NCBI GenBank assembly: GCA_030824575.1
Contig: JAVBXL010000016.1
Location: forward strand, 1-64,000
DNA length: 64,000 nt
Source: a bacterium
GTDB lineage: Bacteria > Pseudomonadota > Alphaproteobacteria > Sphingomonadales > Sphingomonadaceae
Direction of reading: 5' to 3'
Numbering within the stretch: position 1 is the first letter of the stretch; each line of letters opens with the position of its first letter. A model generated the notes under the pieces. The model saw only the letters and a list, made by a program, of their open reading frames with translations, was not told where the DNA came from and did not search any database. Position numbers and translations under genes: made by a program. Of the stretch, positions 8,379 through 16,149 are shown piece by piece.

Positions 8379-9614
8379 GTGAAACGCAATCTCCTCATCG
8401 CAAGCACAGTGACGGGCCTCATGGTCCTGGCCGCCACGCGCCTGCCCGCCGCCAACGACGGCGCGATCATCCTGCCCGGCACCGCCGGCACTACGCTGGC
8501 GCAGGAACAGCAGGCGCTCAAAAACGCCCGCCGCCAATCGGACGAAGCGCGCGACCGCTCCGCCCGGCTGGAACAGCAGGCTAGCCTCGCCCGCGACGAA
8601 GCCGAACAGGCCCGCCGCCGCGCCGCCGCGCTCGCCGCCCGCATCCAGCAGGCCGAAGCCGACATTCAGGCCGCGCAGGCCCGCATCGCCATCATCAACC
8701 GGATGCAGCGCGCCCAGGCCGGCCGCCTCGCGGCCAAGCAGGAGCCGGTCGTCCGCCTCACCGCCGCGCTCCAGATGATGGCCCGCCGTCCGCTGGCGCT
8801 GGCGCTTGTCCAGCCCGGATCGGTGGGCGACGCGGTCCATATGCGCGCTGTGCTGGGGCAAGTGCTGCCGGTGATCGAACAACGCACCGCCGGTCTGCGC
8901 CTGGAACTGGACAAGAGCCGCGCCCTGCGCGCCACCGCAGGGCAGGCCGCCGACGCGCTGGGCAAGGCGCAGGCCGATCGCAAGGACCGCCAGACCGCCC
9001 TGGCCGCGCTGGAAGCGCAAAAGCGCCTCGCCGCCCGCGACTATCGCGCCAATGCCGGCATGGAAGGCGAACGGGCGCTGGCGCTGGGCGAGCGGGCGCG
9101 CGACATCGTCGACCTGATGGACCGGCTGGAGGATGCAGGCGACCTGCGCGATTCGCTGGCCGCGCTGTCCGGCCCGCTGCTCCGCCCCGCACGCCCAGAC
9201 CAGGCCGGTGCCGCCGCACCCGAACGCACCGCCTCGGCCGGCGGCCCGCCCCCCTATCGCCTCCCGGTGATCGGCCAGCTCGTCACCGGCATGGGCGAAG
9301 TCAATGACGGCGGTGTCCGATCACGCGGCCTGACCTTGGTCACGCAACCCGGCGCGCAGGCGATCGCGCCCACCGCCGGTCGTATCGCTTTCGCTGGCCC
9401 CTATCGGGACTATGGCCAGATCCTCATCATCGACCATGGCCAGGGCTGGACCACGCTCATCACCGGCCTGCACCGCGTCACGGCGCAGGTCGGCGATACG
9501 GTGCGTCAAGGTGATCCCATCGGCATCACCGGCGCGGAACGCCCCAATGTCACGATAGAACTGCGCCGCAACGGCCGCCCGGTCGACATCGTACCGTTGG
9601 TGGGGCTGGGTTGA
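8379..9614 (+). CDS. EnvC-like murein hydrolase activator (degenerate LytM)
   Basis: Exported 411-residue protein: an N-terminal hydrophobic signal, two coiled-coil stretches (about 45-130 and 160-260) and a C-terminal M23/LytM-like domain (about 300-408). Active M23 enzymes need HxxxD, a HxH pair and zinc; here the first motif is RSRGLTL and the last is NVTIELRR, so zinc ligands are missing, as in E. coli EnvC, which activates amidases instead of cutting peptidoglycan. I infer the same activator role at the septum. The GTG at 8379 places the signal peptide at the start; ATG 8343 would add 12 hydrophilic residues. Lies between rlmH and ctpA, the usual place. Confidence 0.85.
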   Translation: MKRNLLIASTVTGLMVLAATRLPAANDGAIILPGTAGTTLAQEQQALKNARRQSDEARDRSARLEQQASLARDEAEQARRRAAALAARIQQAEADIQAAQARIAIINRMQRAQAGRLAAKQEPVVRLTAALQMMARRPLALALVQPGSVGDAVHMRAVLGQVLPVIEQRTAGLRLELDKSRALRATAGQAADALGKAQADRKDRQTALAALEAQKRLAARDYRANAGMEGERALALGERARDIVDLMDRLEDAGDLRDSLAALSGPLLRPARPDQAGAAAPERTASAGGPPPYRLPVIGQLVTGMGEVNDGGVRSRGLTLVTQPGAQAIAPTAGRIAFAGPYRDYGQILIIDHGQGWTTLITGLHRVTAQVGDTVRQGDPIGITGAERPNVTIELRRNGRPVDIVPLVGLG

Positions 9615-9626
9615 GGCATTGATAGC

Positions 9627-9642
9627 AGCATCATTTGATGCT
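9627..9642. promoter_or_regulatory. candidate vapBC operator
   Basis: AGCATCA-TT-TGATGCT is a perfect 7-bp inverted repeat with two-base spacer, 26 bases before the antitoxin start and in a noticeably AT-richer stretch. VapB antitoxins autoregulate by binding such sites, so it is a reasonable operator; no direct proof. Confidence 0.5.
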
Positions 9643-9668
9643 ATTTATCATGCTTTAGGAGTATGCTT

Positions 9669-9866
9669 ATGCGCACAACACTGGCCCTTGATGACGAATT
9701 GGTCGCCGAAGCTCAGGAACTGACCGGGCTGACTGAAAAATCCGCCCTGGTTAGGGAAGCGCTAAAAGCCTTGGTGCAGCGGGAGGCCGCCCGCCGCTTG
9801 GCATTGCTGGGCGGCTCCGAACCTGATTTCGAGCTGCCACCTCGAAGGCGTTCGATCCCTGCATGA
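9669..9866 (+). CDS. vapB: VapB-type antitoxin
   Basis: Sixty-five-residue antitoxin of the type II VapB (VapB_antitoxin/ribbon-helix-helix) class. It starts RTTLALDDELVAEAQELTG, the typical beta strand and two helices for operator binding, followed by a toxin-wrapping tail ending PPRRRSIPA. ATG 9669 is preferred over 9663 because GGAG is seven bases upstream of the former. The stop overlaps the toxin start by ATGA, giving translational coupling that keeps antitoxin in excess. Base composition is slightly less GC-rich than the flanking envC-like and ctpA genes, consistent with acquisition. Confidence 0.88.
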   Translation: MRTTLALDDELVAEAQELTGLTEKSALVREALKALVQREAARRLALLGGSEPDFELPPRRRSIPA

Positions 9867-10240
9867 TATTGGCTGATAGTTCGATCTGGATGGATCATCT
9901 GCGTATGTCGAACCCCCTGTTGACGGCGGACTTGAACGCGGGGCGGATATTGGCGCATCCTTTTGTCATCGGCGAAATTGCTCTCGGCAGCCTGACAAAC
10001 AGGAAGGGCGTTCTAGGGATGCTGCGGAAACTGCCCGAAGCCGTGCTGGCGAAAAATCGAGAGGTCGATGCCTTGATCGAACAGGTGCCACTTTTCAATA
10101 TCGGCATTGGTTATGTTGATACGCACCTTCTGGCATCTGTGCTGCTGACCGCAGGTTCGTCCCTCTGGACGCGCGATCGCAGATTGCACGACGCCGCCCT
10201 GCGGCTTGGCATCGCTTTCCAGTCCGATCGCTCCCATTAA
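9863..10240 (+). CDS. vapC: VapC-type PIN-domain ribonuclease toxin
   Basis: A 125-residue PIN-domain endoribonuclease. The acidic metal-binding residues are visible: Asp5 in MILADSSIW, Glu38 in VIGEIALG, Asp86 in YVDTHLL and Asp105 in WTRDRRL. VapC toxins typically cut tRNA or the 23S sarcin-ricin loop; the target here is unknown. It overlaps vapB by four bases. The pair splits an otherwise conserved envC-ctpA neighbourhood. All four acidic positions are intact, so the toxin looks functional. Confidence 0.92.
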   Translation: MILADSSIWMDHLRMSNPLLTADLNAGRILAHPFVIGEIALGSLTNRKGVLGMLRKLPEAVLAKNREVDALIEQVPLFNIGIGYVDTHLLASVLLTAGSSLWTRDRRLHDAALRLGIAFQSDRSH

Positions 10241-10344
10241 CCCGACGCTCATCGATGCTGCGCGACATTCCATCGAAGCGCGCTTTTGCGTCGGGACGCG
10301 AATCGGATTAGGGTGCGACGCAGATGCCGGAATCAAGGACAGCC

Positions 10345-11697
10345 ATGAAATCGACCTTCCTCCAGGGCGCCGTCGCGCTCGGGGCGCTTGCGCTCATCCC
10401 TGCTACCACCGCGGCGCTCGCCGATGGGGAGGCGTCGAGCTACAAGGCGCTTGATGAATTTATGGACGTGTTCCAGAAAGTCCGCAGCGACTATGTCGAA
10501 AAAGTCGATGACGAAAAGCTGATCAAGGGCGCGATCGACGGCATGCTCGCGAGCCTCGATCCGCACAGCAATTTCCTCGACGCGCGCGATTTCCAGAATC
10601 TGCGTACCCAGACGGAGGGCAGCTATGGCGGCCTCGGCCTCTCGGTCACGCAGGAGGATGGAGCGGTCAAGGTGATCGCACCGACGCAGGATACCCCCGC
10701 TTGGCGCGCCGGGATAAAGGCGGGCGACTATATCACCCATATCGACGGCCAGTTGATCTATGGCGGCACGTTGGACGAAGCGGTCGACAAGATGCGCGGC
10801 GCGCCGGGCACCGCGCTCAAGCTGACGATCGTGCGCGCGGGCCGCGACAAGCCGATCGACCTGACCCTGACGCGCGAGATCATTCAGCTCAAGCCCGTGA
10901 AATGGGAAGTGAAGAACAATATCGGCGTCATCAACATCGTCAGCTTCTCGGCCAATACCGGGGCGGACGTGCGGTCGGCGATCCGCAGTATCGACAAATC
11001 CCTGGGCCACAAGCCTACCGGCTATGTCCTCGACCTGCGCTCCAACCCCGGCGGCTTGCTGGACGAAGCAGTGACGGTCAGCGACGCTTTCCTGGAACGC
11101 GGCGAGATCGTATCGCAGCGCGGCCGGGCGAAGGGCGACGTCGAACGCTATTATGCCAAGCCGGGCGACGATGCGAAGGGCCTGCCGGTGATCGTGCTGG
11201 TCGATGCGGGTTCCGCCTCCGCCTCCGAAATCGTGGCAGGGGCGCTCCAGGACCAGCATCGCGCACTGGTGATGGGCGAACGCAGCTTCGGCAAGGGCTC
11301 AGTCCAGACCATGTTGCCGCTGTCGAACACGACCGCGCTCAAGCTGACGACGGCGCGCTATTACACGCCGTCGGGCCGCAGCGTGCAGGAAGGCGGCATC
11401 CAGCCGGACATCCGCGTGCCGCAACTGTCCGACCCCGATTATAAGAACCGCCCGAAATTCCGCGAAAGCGACCTGCGCCGTCATCTGATCAACGAGATCA
11501 AGACCGACGACAAGGCGCTGGAAGAGGATACGAAGGACGATCCGCGCTTCGCCTTGTCGGCCGAGGAGCTGAAGAAGAAGGGCGTCGAGGACTTCCAGCT
11601 CGACTATGCGCTCAAGACGATCGCGCGCCTGGCCAGCACGCCCGGCGCGACCATCGCCCAGGCGCAGGTGGCCGCGCGCAAGCCGGGGGCGAAATAA
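10345..11697 (+). CDS. ctpA: C-terminal processing protease (S41 family)
   Basis: Periplasmic serine protease of 450 residues that trims C-termini of envelope proteins, often cell-wall hydrolases. There is a signal peptide (MKSTFLQGAVALGALALIPA, cleavage after about residue 26), a PDZ domain (about 95-175, with YGGLGL and GDYITHIDG), and the S41 domain with DLRSNPGGLL, the nucleophile serine in DAGSASASEI and the general-base lysine in FGKGSVQ. ATG 10345 with AAGGA upstream gives a clean signal peptide; the frame start at 10324 does not. Neighbouring EnvC-like activator fits a shared peptidoglycan-remodelling role. Confidence 0.94.
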   Translation: MKSTFLQGAVALGALALIPATTAALADGEASSYKALDEFMDVFQKVRSDYVEKVDDEKLIKGAIDGMLASLDPHSNFLDARDFQNLRTQTEGSYGGLGLSVTQEDGAVKVIAPTQDTPAWRAGIKAGDYITHIDGQLIYGGTLDEAVDKMRGAPGTALKLTIVRAGRDKPIDLTLTREIIQLKPVKWEVKNNIGVINIVSFSANTGADVRSAIRSIDKSLGHKPTGYVLDLRSNPGGLLDEAVTVSDAFLERGEIVSQRGRAKGDVERYYAKPGDDAKGLPVIVLVDAGSASASEIVAGALQDQHRALVMGERSFGKGSVQTMLPLSNTTALKLTTARYYTPSGRSVQEGGIQPDIRVPQLSDPDYKNRPKFRESDLRRHLINEIKTDDKALEEDTKDDPRFALSAEELKKKGVEDFQLDYALKTIARLASTPGATIAQAQVAARKPGAK

Positions 11698-11714
11698 GGC
11701 CTGACCTATCATTT

Positions 11715-11748
11715 CCGTTCGCCCTGAGCTTGTCGAAGGGCTGAACGG
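11715..11748. repeat. sphingomonad-type intergenic repeat hairpin
   Basis: CCGTTC-G-CCCT...AGGG-CT-GAACGG with central GAGCTTGTCGA. This is a compact hairpin version of the CCGTTC...GAACGG repeat, located between ctpA and dsbB. It could also damp read-through but lacks a T-tract. Confidence 0.7.
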
Positions 11749-11811
11749 TTTGTGTTGGAACCCAGGTAAGTTCAGCATGACGAAAGCAAGCCAAGGCTTT
11801 AAGCGGGCGTT

Positions 11812-12291
11812 ATGAAGAGCATCCTGCTTGCCCGCGCCATCGCCCTGCTAACCCCGCTGCTGTTATTGGGCGGCGCCTATGCGTCCCAATATATCGGCGG
11901 CCTGCACCCTTGCGAGATGTGCTGGTGGCAGCGTTACCCGCATATGGCCGCCATCCCGCTGGCGCTGCTCGCCTATGCGCTGCGCGGCCGCGCCTGCGTC
12001 AGCGCGCTGTTTGCGGGACTGGCGGGCCTTGCCATCGGCATCAGCGGGCTGATCGGCCTGTTCCACGCCGGGGTCGAATATGGCTGGTGGGAAGGGCTGA
12101 CCACCTGCTCCACGACGCCCGCCGGCGGCGGCGCCGACCTGCTCAACCAGATTTGGGCGACCCCGCTTGTCCGCTGCGACGTTGCGCCCTGGGATCTGTT
12201 CGGCATTTCGCTCGCCGGCTATAACGGCCTCTTGTCCGGGGCCGCCGCGCTCGCCATCTTGGCTTTGTTGCTCAAAGCGAGGAAAGCATGA
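11812..12291 (+). CDS. dsbB: disulfide bond formation protein DsbB
   Basis: Inner-membrane quinone reductase that reoxidises DsbA. The 159-residue protein has four membrane helices, the first periplasmic loop pair CEMC (in HPCEMCWWQRYPH), and a second periplasmic cysteine pair in TTCSTT and VRCDV, matching DsbB's two redox pairs. Electrons go to ubiquinone, and the next gene, overlapping by ATGA, is the ubiquinone-biosynthesis gene coq7. Start ATG 11812 begins directly at the first helix. Confidence 0.92.
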   Translation: MKSILLARAIALLTPLLLLGGAYASQYIGGLHPCEMCWWQRYPHMAAIPLALLAYALRGRACVSALFAGLAGLAIGISGLIGLFHAGVEYGWWEGLTTCSTTPAGGGADLLNQIWATPLVRCDVAPWDLFGISLAGYNGLLSGAAALAILALLLKARKA

Positions 12292-12842
12292 CCACGCCCC
12301 AGGATTTTCCCCGGCCGGGCAAAAGCCTGTCCGATGCCGATCGCACCGCCATGGTGCGCGTCGACCAGGCCGGCGAATTTGGTGCGGTGCGCATCTATGC
12401 CGGCCAACTGGCGGTGATGGGCGATCGCCATCCCTATGGTCGCCTGATCGCGGGTATGGCGGCGCAGGAGGAACGGCATCGCGCCACCTTCGACGCGATG
12501 ATCGCGCGGCGTGGCGTCCGCCCGACGGCCCTGGCGCCGATCTGGAGCGCGGCCGGTTTCGCCTTGGGCGCGGTCACCGCGGCCATGGGTCCGAAGGCAG
12601 CGATGGCCTGCACCGCGGCGATCGAAACCGAGATCGACCGTCATTATGCCGAACAGCTGGTGCAATTGGGCGACAGCGATCCGGAACTCTCTGCCGCCAT
12701 CGCGGATTTCCAGGCGGAGGAGGTTGAGCATCGCGACGCCGCACTGGCGCATGGTGCCGAACAAGCCCCCGCCTACCCCATCTTGTCGGGCGCCATCCGT
12801 TTGGGATGCCGGGCCGCCATCGCGCTTTCCAAGCGCTTCTGA
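12288..12842 (+). CDS. coq7: 2-nonaprenyl-3-methyl-6-methoxy-1,4-benzoquinol hydroxylase Coq7
   Basis: Di-iron hydroxylase that adds the penultimate hydroxyl group in ubiquinone synthesis (demethoxyubiquinol to demethylubiquinol). The 184-residue product is built of two ferritin-like repeats, with ligand motifs VDQAGEFGAVRIY, AQEERHRATF, ETEIDRHY and EEVEHRDAAL providing the Glu and ExxH iron ligands. Length and order match bacterial Coq7. The start overlaps dsbB (ATGA), so both are translated from one message. A UbiH/Coq6-type flavin hydroxylase of the same pathway lies at 48,481-49,689. Confidence 0.95.
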   Translation: MTTPQDFPRPGKSLSDADRTAMVRVDQAGEFGAVRIYAGQLAVMGDRHPYGRLIAGMAAQEERHRATFDAMIARRGVRPTALAPIWSAAGFALGAVTAAMGPKAAMACTAAIETEIDRHYAEQLVQLGDSDPELSAAIADFQAEEVEHRDAALAHGAEQAPAYPILSGAIRLGCRAAIALSKRF

Positions 12843-12855
12843 TAAGGACGGATAT

Positions 12856-13404
12856 ATGAGCAAGACCCCAATGATCGCAGCCTTCGCGCTGATGCTGGGC
12901 GCGGCCGTCCCCGCGCTGGCCCAACCGGCGACCGCACCGACCGCCGTCACCGATCCGACTTCGGAGAAGGTGAATATCGTCATCGTCTATGGCGAAGACG
13001 CCTGTCCGCAGAGCGCGGGTGACGACATCGTGGTCTGCGCGCGCAAGGGTGAGGAGGAGCGCTATCGCATCCCCGAACCGCTCCGCGGCGATCCCAACAT
13101 GCCCAGCAAGCAGGCGTGGGGCGAACGGGTCCGGTCGATGGAATATGTCGGTCGGCAAGGCACCGAAAGCTGCTCGCCCGTCGGCGGTGGCGGCGCGACC
13201 GGTTGCTTCGCACAGCTATCCCGCCTGGCCAAGGCGGAGCGGCAGGCGCTCGACAATGCCAGCTGGAAGGATCTGGTCGCGGCGGAACGCGCCAAGCGCC
13301 TGTCCACCATCGACGCTGACAGCGACGCGATCGAAGCGCGGGTCAAGGCGGAGGAAAAAGCGGCGCAGCAGCCCCAGCCGGCTCCCGCAACGCCGCAACG
13401 CTGA
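12856..13404 (+). CDS. exported protein with CPQS/GDDIVVCARK motif, unknown function
   Basis: A 182-residue protein with a signal peptide (MSKTPMIAAFALMLGAAVPALA). After it comes VYGEDACPQSAGDD then IVVCARKGEEERYRIPEPLR, and later a cysteine pair (ESCSP...TGCF) and a charged helical C-terminus (about 110-182) ending QPAPATPQR. AAGGA lies seven bases before ATG 12856. Four cysteines after the signal suggest two periplasmic disulfides, fitting the nearby dsbB. It is a paralogue of the next gene. I know such proteins only as hypothetical proteins of sphingomonads; no function is known to me. Confidence 0.8.
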   Translation: MSKTPMIAAFALMLGAAVPALAQPATAPTAVTDPTSEKVNIVIVYGEDACPQSAGDDIVVCARKGEEERYRIPEPLRGDPNMPSKQAWGERVRSMEYVGRQGTESCSPVGGGGATGCFAQLSRLAKAERQALDNASWKDLVAAERAKRLSTIDADSDAIEARVKAEEKAAQQPQPAPATPQR

Positions 13405-13442
13405 CGGTTTTGGGACGTTCATGACGTCCTGATTCATGAACC

Positions 13443-13465
13443 GCCGGGCATTGGGCACGCCCGGC
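13443..13465. terminator. possible hairpin between the two paralogues
   Basis: GCCGGGC (13443-13449) and GCCCGGC (13459-13465) form a perfect 7-bp stem with a nine-base loop in the 91-bp gap between the two related genes. There is no T-tract, so termination is not certain; it may be a processing or stability element. Confidence 0.4.
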
Positions 13466-13495
13466 ATCCAACAGGGGTGGTAAAGGATTTATCTT

Positions 13496-13897
13496 ATGCG
13501 ACCCCGCGTCGTGCTTCCCCTGATCGGCCTGATGCTGGTCCCCCCGCTTTCCTCTCCTGCGCTGGCGCAGGCGGAGCCACCGCCCGAACGGATCATCAAC
13601 CTGCTGGTATATGGCGATGATCCCTGTCCGCAAAGCCAGGGCGACGATATCGTCGTCTGCGCGCGAAAGCCGGAGGCGGAACGCTACCGCATCCCCAAGA
13701 AGCTGCGCGAAAAGCCTGCCGTGTCCGGCGGTCCGGGTTGGGGCAGCCAGGTGGCGACGATGGAACAGACCCAGCGGCAGACGCTGCCCAACAGCTGCAA
13801 CGCGATCGGCAGCAACGGCTTCACCGGCTGCACCGCCCAGATGCTGCAACAATGGTTCGCCGAACGGCGGATGCAGGAAAGCGCCGGCGAACCTTGA
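13496..13897 (+). CDS. exported protein with CPQS/GDDIVVCARK motif, shorter paralogue
   Basis: A 133-residue protein with a signal peptide (MRPRVVLPLIGLMLVPPLSS, cleavage after ...ALA). The mature part repeats the neighbour's pattern: VYGDDPCPQSQGDD, IVVCARKPEAERYRIPKKLR, then a cysteine pair (PNSCNAIGSNGFTGC). It lacks the long charged C-terminal helix of the first copy. AAGGA eight bases upstream supports the start. Tandem duplication followed by divergence is the simplest history. Function unknown. Confidence 0.78.
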   Translation: MRPRVVLPLIGLMLVPPLSSPALAQAEPPPERIINLLVYGDDPCPQSQGDDIVVCARKPEAERYRIPKKLREKPAVSGGPGWGSQVATMEQTQRQTLPNSCNAIGSNGFTGCTAQMLQQWFAERRMQESAGEP

Positions 13898-13930
13898 CTA
13901 TAAGGGCAGCGTTTTCCGGCCCGATTTATA

Positions 13931-15505
13931 TCAGGGCCGCTGCCCCTCCAGTTCCGCCCCGCCATCCACGCTCGCCCGGAAATCCGGCTTGATCCTGATC
14001 CCCGCCGCCTGTTCATAGGCTTGGCCCACATCGAGCAGCCTTTGCTCGGCATAGGCCGCGCCGATGAAGCTCAACCCCACCGGCAGGCCGCGCACCAGCC
14101 CCATGGGCACGGTCAAATGCGGATAGCCCGCGATCGCTGCCGGGCTAGTGGAGCCGCTCGGCCCCTCATATTGATCGCCCCACACCGTATCGGACGGCCA
14201 GGCAGGCCCGTAGCTGATGGTCACCAGCAGGTCGACGCGATTGTCGGCCAGCATCGCGTCGATCCCCTCCGCCCCCGCCAACCGCAGCGATTTCGCGCGC
14301 GCCGCCTTGTACGCGGGATCGTCCAGCCCGGCCTTCGCCTGCGACAGGGCGAATATCTCCTGCCCGAACAACGGCATTTCGGCCGCCTTGTTCGCGTCGT
14401 CGAAAGCTATGAGGTCGGCGAGCGTCCGGCTCTCCACCTGATCGGGCCGGGTGGAGGCCAGATAGGCGTTCACATCTGCCTTGAACTCATATTGCAGCAC
14501 ATCGTAGCTGGCCGCCGACATGCCATCCATCGCCCGCTTCTTGACCTCTACCAGCGTCGCACCCAGCCCCTTGAGCAGCGCCAGCGCCGCTTCATAACGC
14601 GCCAGTAACTCCGGCTGCGCGCCGCCGCGCAGAACGCCGATCCGCATCTTGGCGATCGCGGTGGGATCGATCGCGGCGGCATAATCCTTCGCACGGGCCA
14701 TGGCGTCGGCGGTCGCGGGATCGGCCGGATCGCTCGCGATCAGCGCCGACAGCAGGATGGCGACGTCGCGCACGCTGCGCGCCATCGGGCCGGCCGTATC
14801 CTGGCTATGGCTGATCGGCACGATATGGGTACGCGGGACCAGGCCGACCGTCGGCTTCAACCCCACCAGCCCCATCATGGAGGCTGGGCAGATGATCGAC
14901 CCGTTGGTTTCGCTACCGATCGCGGCGGGTGCGAATCCGGCGGCCACCGCAGCGCCCGATCCGCTCGACGAACCGCAGGTGGTGCGATCGAGCGCATAGG
15001 GATTGCGGGTGAGGCCGCCAATCGCGCTCCAGCCGCTCATCGACCGTTCGGACCGGAAATTGGCCCATTCGGACAGGTTCGTCTTGCCCAATATAATCGC
15101 GCCCTTGGCCTTGAGCGCAGCGGCGACCGGCGAATCGCGGCCGGGATCGTTGCGGGCGAGCGCCAGTGACCCGGCGGTTGTCGGCATGCCCACCGCCTCG
15201 ATATTATCCTTCAGCAGGATCGGCACGCCATGGAGCGGCCCGCGCAGCTTGCCCGCCCGGCGCTCGGCATCCAACGCCCGCGCCTCCTGAACCGCATGGG
15301 GATTGAGGCTGATGATGCTGTTGAGCCGCGGCCCTTTGCGATCCATCGCGGCGATACGCTTGAGATAAGCGCGCACCGCCTTCTGACTGGTCATGCGACC
15401 GCTCGCCAGATCGGCGGAAAGCGACGTAATGGTCGCCTGTTCGATCTGCGCCTGCGCGGGCGCTGCGGTCAGCGACAGGGCCAGGATCGGCAGCAGCGTC
15501 TTCAT
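13931..15505 (-). CDS. exported amidase-signature hydrolase
   Basis: A 524-residue amidase-signature enzyme with an N-terminal signal peptide (MKTLLPILALSLTAAPAQA), so probably periplasmic. The Ser-cisSer-Lys triad is visible: Lys in PILLKDNIEA, the glycine/serine-rich GSSSGSGAAVAAG, and the nucleophile serine in ETNGSIICPA. It would hydrolyse an amide; the substrate (peptide amide, aryl amide, cell-wall component) cannot be told. The start overlaps the preceding DUF1801 stop by ATGA. The two tandem exported proteins converge on its 3' end. Confidence 0.92.
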   Translation of the reverse strand: MKTLLPILALSLTAAPAQAQIEQATITSLSADLASGRMTSQKAVRAYLKRIAAMDRKGPRLNSIISLNPHAVQEARALDAERRAGKLRGPLHGVPILLKDNIEAVGMPTTAGSLALARNDPGRDSPVAAALKAKGAIILGKTNLSEWANFRSERSMSGWSAIGGLTRNPYALDRTTCGSSSGSGAAVAAGFAPAAIGSETNGSIICPASMMGLVGLKPTVGLVPRTHIVPISHSQDTAGPMARSVRDVAILLSALIASDPADPATADAMARAKDYAAAIDPTAIAKMRIGVLRGGAQPELLARYEAALALLKGLGATLVEVKKRAMDGMSAASYDVLQYEFKADVNAYLASTRPDQVESRTLADLIAFDDANKAAEMPLFGQEIFALSQAKAGLDDPAYKAARAKSLRLAGAEGIDAMLADNRVDLLVTISYGPAWPSDTVWGDQYEGPSGSTSPAAIAGYPHLTVPMGLVRGLPVGLSFIGAAYAEQRLLDVGQAYEQAAGIRIKPDFRASVDGGAELEGQRP

Positions 15506-15918
15506 CGCGGATAGACCTCGTCCATATGGGCAAGGCTCTTGACGATCAGCGCCTCCAATACCGCCATGTCGACGCCGGACAGGCGTTTCACATAGAGGCA
15601 GCCTTTGCCACGTCGATGCTTGCCCAGGCTCGCAAAGTCATCCTCCTCCAGTCCGGCCAGATAGAAAACCAGCTCCGCCTTGCGCGGCGCAAAGCCGATC
15701 CGGCAGCTCTCGCCCTCCCGTCCGCTGTCATAGCGATAGTGATAGCGGCCAAAGCCGATGATGGTCGGTCCCCACATGCGGGCGGGTTCGCCCGAAAGCG
15801 CCGCCATCAGCGCGGCGATGCTGCGACCGTCCTCGCGCCGCTCCTCCGGTTCCACCGCCGCCAGAAATGCCTCGACATCCGCCGCCGTCTCGACCGTCTT
15901 GTTTGCATCCTTCGCCAT
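15502..15918 (-). CDS. DUF1801 domain protein
   Basis: A 138-residue soluble protein of the DUF1801 (YdhG-like) family, recognised by MWGPTIIGFGRYHYRYDSG, the FAPRKAELVFYL strand and the LGKHRRGKGCLYVKRL segment. No catalytic role is known for this family. It overlaps the amidase by four bases, so the two are translationally coupled, a pairing I cannot explain functionally. Confidence 0.85.
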   Translation of the reverse strand: MAKDANKTVETAADVEAFLAAVEPEERREDGRSIAALMAALSGEPARMWGPTIIGFGRYHYRYDSGREGESCRIGFAPRKAELVFYLAGLEEDDFASLGKHRRGKGCLYVKRLSGVDMAVLEALIVKSLAHMDEVYPR

Positions 15919-15954
15919 GGCTTGCCTTCCCCGCCGCTCCAGCCTAAAGGCTAG

Positions 15955-16075
15955 CGCGTCATCTGGGGAGTAGCCAGCCGTTCCGCTTCAGGAACGGGCC
16001 ATATGTCAACATATTTGGCCGAGAGGCCATGGCATATGGGACGCGGATATCCGCGTAAGGCGAGACCAATGGCAT
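15955..16075 (+). ncRNA. yybP-ykoY manganese riboswitch
   Basis: The conserved pieces of this class appear in order: GGGGAGTAGCC (15965-15975), the hairpin CCGTTCC...GGAACGG, the GTCAACATAT loop (16005-16014), a GGCC...GGCC arm, and GGCGAGACC (16059-16067). The aptamer senses Mn2+ and usually turns on manganese exporters. It lies directly before a TMEM165/GDT1-type transporter, a known partner of this class. I identify it by eye; a covariance-model search should settle it. Confidence 0.85.
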
Positions 16076-16087
16076 CGGCGCTTTTCT

Positions 16088-16148
16088 GTCCGGCCGGGCG
16101 GGAAGCGACGGTGGCATTGCGTCTGTTTCACCCCGCCCGGCCCCGGAC
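16088..16148 (+). promoter_or_regulatory. candidate riboswitch expression-platform hairpin
   Basis: GTCCGG (16088-16093) and CCGGGCGGG (16094-16102) pair with CCCGCCCGG (16132-16140) and CCGGAC (16143-16148), a 15-bp stem broken only by a CC bulge. It ends one base before the first ATG of the transporter and buries any ribosome site, so it probably blocks translation when the aptamer is empty. Confidence 0.6.
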
Positions 16149-16149
16149 T

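Noticed and set aside
16003-16149. 49-residue N-terminal extension of the TMEM165-type transporter
   Set aside because: It would translate the riboswitch and its hairpin; family homology starts at 16150.
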